DNA of 20,889 nucleotides, taken from NCBI GenBank assembly GCA_030631415.1, contig DAOVLE010000072.1, positions 1-20,889 of the forward strand, given 5' to 3'. The stretch comes from JAAEQG01 sp023133475 (GTDB lineage Bacteria; Planctomycetota; Phycisphaerae; UBA1845). The position numbers and the translations under genes were made by a program. Shown here in pieces: positions 14,138-20,889 of this stretch (its first letter is position 1; each line of letters opens with the position of its first letter). The notes below the pieces were generated by a model, which made no database searches, had not been told where the DNA came from, and saw nothing but the letters and a program-made list of their open reading frames with translations.

Positions 14138-14494
14138 ATGCACGAATTGAGCATCGCCCAAGCCTTGCTTGACACCGCCCTCACCACCGCCGCCGAACAC
14201 GGCGCCAAACGCATCGCCACCATTCGCCTGCGTATCGGCGGTTTGCGGCAGGTGGTGGAAGAGTCGTTGCGGCAGGCATTCGACATCCTTTCCGAAGGGT
14301 CGATTGCCGAAGGCTCAGTTGTCCGGATCGATTGGGTGCCTTCAGTGTGGCGTTGCGGCGTTTGCGGCTGCGTGGTCGGGGCTGAAGATGCGGCTGACAC
14401 TTGCTCGTGCGGCAGCCGTGAGTTTTCCTTCGAGGGCAGCGACGATCTGGTGCTGACCTCGGTGGACCTGGAGTGTGACGATGATGAGGATTGA
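14138..14494 (+). CDS. hypA: Hydrogenase nickel insertion protein HypA
   Basis: Nickel metallochaperone that works with the GTPase HypB. 118 residues beginning with the diagnostic MHELSIA, whose His2 and the N terminus bind Ni. The zinc loop has Cys73 and Cys76 (CGVC) and then Cys89 and Cys91 (CSC); the second pair is C-x-C instead of the usual C-x2-C, with Cys78 as another nearby thiol. An acidic tail CDDDED ends the protein. No Shine-Dalgarno is visible before ATG 14138; a hairpin repeat ends about 12 nt upstream. The 3' end overlaps hypB by 14 nt. Confidence 0.95.
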   Translation: MHELSIAQALLDTALTTAAEHGAKRIATIRLRIGGLRQVVEESLRQAFDILSEGSIAEGSVVRIDWVPSVWRCGVCGCVVGAEDAADTCSCGSREFSFEGSDDLVLTSVDLECDDDED

Positions 14495-15149
14495 AGTGCT
14501 CAAACGTTTGCAGGAGCAAAGTGAGGCTGAGGCTGACGAAGTCCGCCAAGTTTTGGCCCAAAATCGCGTGACGCTCATCAACGTGATGGGCTCGCCCGGT
14601 AGCGGCAAGACCACGCTGCTGGAAGCCACGCTCAAACGTCTGACCACGGACCTGAAGTGCGCCGTCCTCGAGGGCGACTTAGCCACCCTCCAGGATGCCG
14701 AACGCATCGCCGATTTGGGCGTGCCGGTGGCTCAATTGCTGACCGAGGGCGGTTGCCATCTCAAGCCAAACCTGGTGCACAGCGCCTTGCTGCGGTTAGA
14801 CTTGTCTGCGATCGACTGTGTCTTCGTCGAGAACGTCGGCAACCTGGTTTGCCCAGCCAACTTCGATCTTGGCGAACACACCCGCGTGGTCGTGTTAAGC
14901 GTCGCGGAAGGCGATGACAAGACCAGCAAATACCCCTACATGTTCAAGCAGGCTGATGCCGTGGTAGTGAGCAAGCTCGACCTGTTGCCCCTGTGTCGCT
15001 TTGACCCGGCGCGGACCCGGCGCGAGATGCACGCATTGAATCCCAAAGCCGCAGTCTTCGAGATCAGCGCCGTGCAGGAAACCGGCCTTGAAGCCTGGGT
15101 GCGCTGGGTGCACCACGCCGTTGAGCAGTGTAGCACAGGCTTGCGCTAG
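14481..15149 (+). CDS. hypB: Hydrogenase nickel incorporation GTPase HypB
   Basis: GTP-dependent nickel delivery to the large subunit. 222 residues from ATG 14481, which has GGAG 7 nt upstream; GTG 14475 and ATG 14484 are possible. P-loop GSPGSGKT at 37-44; EGDLATLQDAERI switch region; the dimer metal site TEGGCHLKPNLV with Cys92 and His93; VENVGNLVCPANFDLGE with Cys124; guanine specificity VVSKLDLLPL. There is no N-terminal CxxCGC or His-rich Ni-storage segment, so this is a plain GTPase form. The stop TAG (15147-15149) lies inside the left arm of a large inverted repeat that forms the last codons (GLR). Confidence 0.95.
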   Translation: MMRIEVLKRLQEQSEAEADEVRQVLAQNRVTLINVMGSPGSGKTTLLEATLKRLTTDLKCAVLEGDLATLQDAERIADLGVPVAQLLTEGGCHLKPNLVHSALLRLDLSAIDCVFVENVGNLVCPANFDLGEHTRVVVLSVAEGDDKTSKYPYMFKQADAVVVSKLDLLPLCRFDPARTRREMHALNPKAAVFEISAVQETGLEAWVRWVHHAVEQCSTGLR

Positions 15150-15290
15150 CCCCGGCATTTATGCCGGGTACTGGAGTGGTTGCCTTTGTCCCCCCCCTCC
15201 CGTTCCGCCCCGCCGCCTTCGGCGGCGGGGCGGAACGGGAGGGATTCTTCGTTCGGCCTTCTCACCCGGCATAAATGCCGGGCCTAGCGC
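15143..15290. repeat. 148-bp nested palindromic element between hypB and hemE
   Basis: The outer arms 15143-15169 and 15264-15290 are complementary at 26 of 27 positions, and each also contains the self-palindrome CCCGGCATTTATGCCGGG or its near equivalent. A perfect 23-bp inner stem (15195-15217 with 15221-15243, loop TTC) sits in the middle. The left arm includes the hypB stop codon. Confidence 0.8.
15195..15243 (+). terminator. Very strong GC-rich hairpin, possible terminator of the hydrogenase operon
   Basis: Perfect 23-bp stem with a three-base loop, 45 nt after hypB and before the hem cluster. It is followed by ATTCTTCGTT rather than a T-run, so a classical intrinsic terminator is not proven. 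It may instead be part of a mobile palindrome. Confidence 0.4.
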
Positions 15291-15384
15291 GACGGCTTGC
15301 CTGATGTTGCCTTGTTGCCTCTTCACCACGGGTTTACTGAATGTATACTATTGTGCAGGCTGGAAGCTGGAAGTTGGTGGATGA

Positions 15385-16419
15385 ATGGTGAGTGAATCGC
15401 TTTTTCTACGTGCGTGCAGGAGAGAGGCAGTCGAACGGGCACCGGTGTGGATGATGCGCCAGGCGGGGCGTTATCTGCCCGAGTACCGCGAGATGCGGCA
15501 GCGGGCTGATTTTCTAACCATGTGCCGCACACCCGAGTTGGCGGCGGAGGTCACCTTGCAGCCGATCCGACGCTTCGGAATGGATGCGGCGGTGATCTTC
15601 AGCGATATCCTGATCCCCCTGGAGCCGCTCGGTTTCGCAGTGGTCTTCGGCGAGAAAGGCCCTACCATCGCCCAACCGGTTCGCAAGCCCGCAGATGTGC
15701 CCACGAGCGTGCCGGAGAACTTCGACGAACGGGTGAGTTATGTCTACCAGACCATCGAGATGGTGGGCGACGAGTTGCCTGCGGAGGTGCCGGTCATCGG
15801 ATTTGTGGGTGCCCCGTTTACGCTGGCCAGCTATCTGATCGAAGGCGGCGGCTCCAAATCGTTCGCCGAGACCAAGCGGTTCTTCTACCATCAGCCGGAG
15901 GCTGCACACCGCTTGTTGGGGCTGTTGGCAGACACCGTAGCCCGGCATCTGCGCAACCAGGTTCGTGCCGGTGCCCGGGCGGTGCAGGTGTTCGACAGTT
16001 GGGCTGGTGTGCTGAGCGAGGCGGAGTATCGTGTCTGGGCCTTGCCTTATGCACAGCGGGTTCTGGCCGAATTGGCCCAAGAGCGGGTGCCGCGGATTCT
16101 GTTCACGCTCAACGCTGCCCATCTCTACGGGGCGTTGGCGGAGGCGGATGCCGAAGTGTTGGGGATCGACTGGCGGACTCCGATGGGGCAGGCTTTTGAC
16201 CTGCTGGGCGACCGCTTCGCCTTGCAGGGCAATCTGGACCCCACCGTGCTGCTGGGTCAGCCGGAGCAGGTGGTGACCGAAACCCACAAGGTGCTGGCTG
16301 GTGTCGGCAGCCGGGTTGGGCATATAATGAACCTGGGCCACGGCGTGCTACCCTCGACGCCCATCGCCAATGTGGAAGCCTTTGTGCAGGCTGTCCGCGA
16401 CTTTACAGGGGAGGATTGA
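15385..16419 (+). CDS. hemE: Uroporphyrinogen decarboxylase
   Basis: Converts uroporphyrinogen III to coproporphyrinogen III in the cytoplasm. 344 residues, the usual length. Signature MMRQAGRYLPEYRE (23-36), catalytic Asp74 in IFSDILIPLEPLG, and FVGAPFTLASYLIEGG with the conserved Tyr are present. C-terminal HGVLPSTPIANVEAFV is typical. ATG 15385 is followed by VSESLFLRACRREAVERAPVW; only a weak GGTGG lies upstream. The stop overlaps the next ATG (TGATG), so hemE and hemN are coupled. It is the first gene of the hem group, after the palindromic element at 15143-15290, and may have its own promoter in 15291-15384, though none is obvious. Confidence 0.96.
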   Translation: MVSESLFLRACRREAVERAPVWMMRQAGRYLPEYREMRQRADFLTMCRTPELAAEVTLQPIRRFGMDAAVIFSDILIPLEPLGFAVVFGEKGPTIAQPVRKPADVPTSVPENFDERVSYVYQTIEMVGDELPAEVPVIGFVGAPFTLASYLIEGGGSKSFAETKRFFYHQPEAAHRLLGLLADTVARHLRNQVRAGARAVQVFDSWAGVLSEAEYRVWALPYAQRVLAELAQERVPRILFTLNAAHLYGALAEADAEVLGIDWRTPMGQAFDLLGDRFALQGNLDPTVLLGQPEQVVTETHKVLAGVGSRVGHIMNLGHGVLPSTPIANVEAFVQAVRDFTGED

Positions 16420-17828
16420 TGCCCCAGCCGAAGAAGGATTTAGACATCGTAGACCTTTCAGACGCGGACATCCGGGCGCTGGTGGAGCGTTACCGCACGC
16501 GGGGGCCTCGGTATACGTCGTACCCCACGGCCCCACAGTGGACCGACGCGGTGAACTCGGAGGTGTACCGCCAAGTGCTGGGGGATTACTCAAAGCCGGA
16601 CCCGATCGCACTATACGTTCACATCCCCTTCTGCCGGACCCGCTGTTTGTACTGCGCCTGCAACACGCACGTCACCACAAACCAGGAACTGGTCAGGCGA
16701 TACCTCGATGCTCTCGCGCGCGAAGTGGAGACGGTGGCGAGTTTGTTCGGGAAGCCGCCGCCGCTGGCTCAGATGCACTTCGGCGGTGGGACGCCCACTT
16801 TCCTGACGCCCGAGCAATTGGAGGGCATCATAGATCATCTCGATATCCACTTCGAGAGCATCCCCGGGGCGGAGCGTTCCATCGAGGTGGACCCGCGAGT
16901 CACTACGCTCGAGCATCTGGAGATGCTGCGTCGCAAGGGGTTCCAGCGGATTTCTGCCGGTGTGCAGGACCTCGACGAATTCGTTCAGCAGGCGGTGATG
17001 CGCCGGTTCAGCGCGGTGGAGTTAAGTAACTATATAACCGACGCGCGGCGGCTGGGGTTTGAGGGGGTCAACCTCGATTTGATCTACGGGCTGCCGTACC
17101 AGACGGAGGAAACCTGGCGGCGGACTCTGGAGTCGATCACGGTGTTGCGCCCGGATCGGGTAGCGGTTTTCGGCTATGCTCACGTGCCGTGGAAGAAGCA
17201 GCATCAGCGGGCGTTGGAACAGCACGGTTTGCCTGATGGCCGGCAGCGTCTGGCGCTGGCGATCCAGGCCCGCCGGGCGTTTGTCGAGGCGGGTTATTTA
17301 GCCATCGGGCTGGACCATTTCGCCTTGCCGGAAGACGAGATGGCGGTGGCATTTTTGAACGGCACGGTGCATCGCAACTTCATGGGCTACACGGTGCAGG
17401 AGGTTGACTCGATGGTGGCGTTTGGGGCATCTGCCATCGGCGATTTCCCGACTGCCTACGTGCACAACCACCTGGAGACGAACGATTACATCGAACTGAT
17501 CGAGAAGGAAGGGCTGGCAGTAACGCGAGGCCACCGCATGTCCACCGAGGACCGTATGCGGCGTCGGATCATCATCCGTCTGATGGGCAACTTCTGCGTG
17601 GTGCCCGGGCAGATCGAGCGCGAGTTCGGGATCGACTTCGCCGAGCACTTCGCAACCGAAATCCAGCAGCTCGATCGTTTCACCGAACAGGGCGTGCTTC
17701 GCCGTCATGACAAGGGCTGGCACGCCACGCCGACCGGCACCTTCGTTATCCGCAACGTAGCAATGATCTTCGACCGCCACCTGGAAACCGACCACCGCAC
17801 CGCCAGTCGCTACTCGAAAACGATATAA
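16419..17828 (+). CDS. hemN: Oxygen-independent coproporphyrinogen III oxidase (radical SAM)
   Basis: Oxidatively decarboxylates coproporphyrinogen III to protoporphyrinogen IX without O2. 469 residues (E. coli HemN has 457). Radical SAM cluster motif Cys72-x3-Cys76-x2-Cys79 with Cys81 in FCRTRCLYCACN, preceded by Tyr67 and HIPF; GGGTPTFLT (SAM site). The N-terminal RGPRYTSYPTAPQW is a signature of true HemN and distinguishes it from HemW. ATG 16419 overlaps the hemE stop, with GGGGAGG at 16408-16414; TTG 16416 is less likely. It is the anaerobic counterpart to the flavin oxidase encoded downstream. Confidence 0.95.
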   Translation: MPQPKKDLDIVDLSDADIRALVERYRTRGPRYTSYPTAPQWTDAVNSEVYRQVLGDYSKPDPIALYVHIPFCRTRCLYCACNTHVTTNQELVRRYLDALAREVETVASLFGKPPPLAQMHFGGGTPTFLTPEQLEGIIDHLDIHFESIPGAERSIEVDPRVTTLEHLEMLRRKGFQRISAGVQDLDEFVQQAVMRRFSAVELSNYITDARRLGFEGVNLDLIYGLPYQTEETWRRTLESITVLRPDRVAVFGYAHVPWKKQHQRALEQHGLPDGRQRLALAIQARRAFVEAGYLAIGLDHFALPEDEMAVAFLNGTVHRNFMGYTVQEVDSMVAFGASAIGDFPTAYVHNHLETNDYIELIEKEGLAVTRGHRMSTEDRMRRRIIIRLMGNFCVVPGQIEREFGIDFAEHFATEIQQLDRFTEQGVLRRHDKGWHATPTGTFVIRNVAMIFDRHLETDHRTASRYSKTI

Positions 17829-18307
<479 letters not shown>

Positions 18308-19273
18308 ATGAGCACAGTGCCTGAGAAACGGATGGTGCTACTCGTCACGATGGGTGGACCACGGAGCGTGGGGAAAGTGAAAACTTACCTGCGCCGGGTG
18401 TTTTCCGATCCGTACATCACCGGCGGCGGCGCGGTGAAGCGCTGGTTCCTCCGTCATATCATTCCACACATGGCAACTGGGGAAACGCAGGCGAGGTACG
18501 CCTCCATCGGCGGCAAATCCACCGCACTTGAGGATGCACAACAACTCGCCCGGCAGGTGACCGAGACCTTCGCCACCCGGAACGTCACCGTACAATGTTC
18601 GGTGGCTACACGCTACGACACACCCGACATCGAAGGGGGGTTGATGATGTTGGCAGGGTCCGGCAACCCGCCGGTGACGCCGGTGTACCTGTTTCCACAC
18701 GAAACCTCGACGATGACCGGGTCCTGTGCGGACGTGCTCGGGCAGGCGTCAGCCAGGCTGGGGATTGCGGTGGCCTCCGGCGTGCGGCACCTGGGAAACA
18801 CCACCAGCTATGCCCGGGGCTGGGCTGATGCGATCAAAGCAGCGGTGCGCGAGCCTCGTGACACCTTTGTGCTTTTATCCTGTCACTCGCTGCCGCTTGC
18901 GATCGTCGAGCGGGGCGATCCATACGTGAGCGAAGTGGAACGCAGCATCGGGTTGATCAAGTCCCGGCTCGAGGGCCTGGCGTGCGGATTGGCCTATCAA
19001 AGCCGGCGTGGGAAGAAGTGGTTAGGCCCCACGGCAGAGGCGGCGGCGGCTGATGCCTATGAGCAGGGATTCCGCGAACTGATCGTGGTGCCGCTGAGCT
19101 TCGTGAGCGAAAGCACCGAGACGCTGGTTGACTTGGACCGCGAATTGCGCGACTCTGCCTTGGCATTGGGGTTCCGGCGGATGGAGCGGTTGGGCACGCC
19201 GGACAGGCTGGGTTTTTTGTGTTCGATGGTGGTGGAAGGTTTGTGTGAGGAGTGGGGTCTTGAGCAGCAATAG
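18308..19273 (+). CDS. hemH: Ferrochelatase
   Basis: Inserts Fe2+ into protoporphyrin IX, the last step to protohaem. 321 residues from ATG 18308. N-terminal VLLVTMGGPRSVGKVKTYL matches the family. Catalytic His193 lies in LLSCHSLPLAIVERGDPY, and Glu271 in VPLSFVSESTETLVDLDREL, the two metal-site residues. QSRRGKKWLGP is the substrate-loop motif. The frame is open to 18167, but the first 47 residues derive from repeats and do not resemble the family. No clear ribosome binding site; a hairpin repeat ends 11 nt before the ATG. The 3' end overlaps the proposed hemG start. Confidence 0.95.
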   Translation: MSTVPEKRMVLLVTMGGPRSVGKVKTYLRRVFSDPYITGGGAVKRWFLRHIIPHMATGETQARYASIGGKSTALEDAQQLARQVTETFATRNVTVQCSVATRYDTPDIEGGLMMLAGSGNPPVTPVYLFPHETSTMTGSCADVLGQASARLGIAVASGVRHLGNTTSYARGWADAIKAAVREPRDTFVLLSCHSLPLAIVERGDPYVSEVERSIGLIKSRLEGLACGLAYQSRRGKKWLGPTAEAAAADAYEQGFRELIVVPLSFVSESTETLVDLDRELRDSALALGFRRMERLGTPDRLGFLCSMVVEGLCEEWGLEQQ

Positions 19274-20705
19274 CACAGGCTGTCGTATCGCGGTGGTGGG
19301 CGGAGGGATTGCGGGGTTGGCTACGGCGTTTCGGCTGCGCGAGGAGATGCGGGCTGTTGATTTGCCCGGCGAGCTGGTCGTCTACGAAGAGTCCGACGTT
19401 TGCGGAGGAGCCACTCGCACGGAACGGATCGACGGTTTCGCACTGGACCGTGGGCCTAACGGCTGGCTGTCGAACGAACCGCTGACCGCCCGGTTGGTTG
19501 GCGAGTTGGGTTTGACCGGCGAGTTGGTTCGCTCGAATGACGCAGCCTGTCATCGGTTCATCTACACCCGTGGCAAGCTGCACGAGTTGCCGGCGTCGCC
19601 GGGCAAGTTTCTGCTCAGCGGCCTGCTCCGGCCTTGGGAGAAGCTCCGCGTGGTGGGCGAGTTTTTCACCCGCCGTCGGCCTGATGACGACGACGAGACC
19701 ATTTACGACTTCGGTTGCCGGCGGTTGGGGCGTGGGTTTGCCGAGACCATGTTGGACCCGATGGTATCGGGCATCTTCGCCGGGAATGTGCGCGAGCTTT
19801 CGCTGCCGGCGACGTTCCCCAAGATGCGCTCGATGGAGTTGGAATACGGCGGCCTGTTCAAAGCCCTGATCGCCAAAAAACGCGAGCAGAAACGTAGCGG
19901 GGGCGAGGGGGGTGGCCCGGCAGGGCCCAGTGGCGTGTTGACTACGCTTGAGGGCGGGGTAGGGCGCTTCACCGAGGTGCCGGCGGAAACGTTGGCTGAG
20001 CATATCCGGAACAACCATCCGGTTAGCGGCTTAACCAGGGACGACGGCGAGTTTACGTTGTGGTTCGACGGGGCCAAGGAGCGGTTCGACGCGGTGGTGA
20101 TGGCTGTCCCTGCCCACGCCGCCGCGGGGATCGTCAAGGGCTTCGCCCCCGAGGCGGCTGACGCACTGGGCGGGATCGGCTTCGCCGACACCGTGGTGGT
20201 GTGCCATGTATATGACTCTGACAGCCTGCCCGTGCAGCCGGATGGTTTTGGGCATCTGATTCCACGGCGTGACGGCATTCGTGCGTTGGGGTGCTTGTGG
20301 ACCAGTTGTATCTTCCCCGATCAGGTGCCGGGTAACGAACTCTTGCTCCGCACGATCCTGGGCGGAGCCGGCGACCCGGGCATTATGGGCTTGTCCGATG
20401 AGGAATTGTTGGCTGTTGTGCGCGATAACACCGCCACGACGTTAGGGATTCACTGCCCGCCGTTGCGCACGTGGATATTCCGTCATCGGTGTGGCATCGC
20501 CCAGTACACGCTAGGCCATCGCGAGCGGGTGGCAGTGGCGGACAAGCTGTGCGACGAGGTGCCGGGCTTGGCGTTTGTGGGAGCGTCCTACCGCGGCGTG
20601 TCATTGAACCGTTGCATCCGCGATGCCTACACCGTTGCCCCACGGGTGCTGGGTCGTTTCGGGGTTGACGTGGCACCAATTCCCGAGGGTGCCGACACAC
20701 CGTAG
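19260..20705 (+). CDS. hemG: Protoporphyrinogen oxidase, HemY-type flavoprotein
   Basis: FAD enzyme that oxidises protoporphyrinogen IX (or, in some bacteria, coproporphyrinogen III) using O2. About 481 residues from TTG 19260. Dinucleotide motif VVGGGIAGLATAFRL near the N terminus, then GGATRTERIDGFALDRGPNG, the family signature DPMVSGIFAGNVRELS, LEGGVGRFTEV, and the C-terminal FAD contact GASYRGVSLNRCIRDA. The upstream frame (from 19128) is unlike the family. GAGG at 19247-19250 is 9 nt from TTG 19260, which overlaps hemH by 14 nt, giving a hemH-hemG arrangement as in Bacillus hemEHY. The TAG stop (20703-20705) lies within a hairpin repeat starting at 20702. The name hemY/pgoX is equivalent. 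Confidence 0.93.
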   Translation: MSSNSTGCRIAVVGGGIAGLATAFRLREEMRAVDLPGELVVYEESDVCGGATRTERIDGFALDRGPNGWLSNEPLTARLVGELGLTGELVRSNDAACHRFIYTRGKLHELPASPGKFLLSGLLRPWEKLRVVGEFFTRRRPDDDDETIYDFGCRRLGRGFAETMLDPMVSGIFAGNVRELSLPATFPKMRSMELEYGGLFKALIAKKREQKRSGGEGGGPAGPSGVLTTLEGGVGRFTEVPAETLAEHIRNNHPVSGLTRDDGEFTLWFDGAKERFDAVVMAVPAHAAAGIVKGFAPEAADALGGIGFADTVVVCHVYDSDSLPVQPDGFGHLIPRRDGIRALGCLWTSCIFPDQVPGNELLLRTILGGAGDPGIMGLSDEELLAVVRDNTATTLGIHCPPLRTWIFRHRCGIAQYTLGHRERVAVADKLCDEVPGLAFVGASYRGVSLNRCIRDAYTVAPRVLGRFGVDVAPIPEGADTP

Positions 20706-20722
20706 GGCGGGTTCCACCCGCC
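20702..20722. repeat. Hairpin element containing the hemG stop codon
   Basis: GGGCGGGTTCCACCCGCC preceded by GTA. It is the same element as at 17944-17964, and its first TAG is the stop of the protoporphyrinogen oxidase gene. Confidence 0.85.
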
Positions 20723-20777
20723 TTCCTGTGCCGCGAGAACTTCGGCGGGTGGTAACCGTTCACGCCCTCTGGGGTGG

Positions 20778-20846
20778 CACGGACAAGGATCGCCTTGAAG
20801 GAACGCCCCGAATGGGCCGAGATGTCGGCGGCGATCCTTGTCCGTG
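20778..20846. repeat. 17-bp inverted repeat with a third partial copy at the window edge
   Basis: CACGGACAAGGATCGCC (20778-20794) and its exact reverse complement (20830-20846) enclose 35 nt. CACGGACAAG recurs at 20868-20877. There is no coding sequence downstream of hemG within the window. It could be a terminator-like hairpin or the start of another repeat family cut off by the edge. Confidence 0.6.
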
Positions 20847-20889
20847 GCGAAGGCCGTCGCGTGCTCCCACGGACAAGAACCGCTCGAAC

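Noticed and set aside
15088..15384. 98-residue frame between hypB and hemE
   Set aside because: Runs through the nested palindrome and is Pro/Arg rich from its GC stem; no start signal.
19128..19259. Upstream extension of hemG inside hemH
   Set aside because: Trp/Arg-rich out-of-frame reading of hemH, unlike any flavoprotein N terminus.

Overview
All genes in this window are read from the + strand. It holds one large [NiFe]-hydrogenase locus followed by a late haem-biosynthesis cluster. Family assignments rest on motifs read directly in the translations; no database search was possible. The organism is most likely an uncultivated bacterium of the Planctomycetota (perhaps Phycisphaerae) or a similar lineage. 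This is an inference from the GC-rich genes and the heavy load of short interspersed repeats. These are a GGGCGGG-CCCGCCC hairpin element, GAAAATT/GAAAATG arrays, a GGGTGGCCCATCGCTTTAG element and CGCAGAGA / CACCGCGGAGCACG modules, a repeat style familiar from such genomes.

Layout: 265-1266 is an exported thioredoxin-fold + TPR protein without redox cysteines. 1545-3263 is proS. 3468-7402 is a maturation block: a short hypF, then hypC, hypD and hypE. 7470-9435 is a two-component pair, a receiver-only regulator and a RegB-like membrane kinase. 9407-13360 encodes the four hydrogenase subunits in beta-gamma-delta-alpha order, as in the NAD(P)-linked group 3b (sulfhydrogenase-type) enzymes. 13360-13872 is the large-subunit protease, and hypA and hypB lie at 14138-15149. 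15385-20705 is hemE-hemN-hemH-hemG.

How the genes work together: HypF/HypE make the CN ligands, HypC/HypD assemble Fe(CN)2CO, HypA/HypB insert Ni, and the protease then removes a seven-residue tail from the large subunit. The mature heterotetramer would exchange electrons between H2 and NAD(P)H through the beta and gamma subunits. The kinase/receiver pair sits inside this run and its stop overlaps the beta-subunit start, so it is probably co-expressed with the enzyme and may sense redox state. The hem genes convert uroporphyrinogen III to protohaem.

Two things stand out. First, hypF encodes only the C-terminal Kae1-like domain; the acylphosphatase, zinc-finger and YrdC domains are absent from the window, and the truncation point lies next to a nested inverted repeat. 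Second, short repeats run right up to and into genes. A hairpin element sits in frame inside hypF, and repeats supply the stop codons of hypC, the protease, hypB and hemG. No CRISPR array, tRNA, rRNA, transposase or phage gene was seen.
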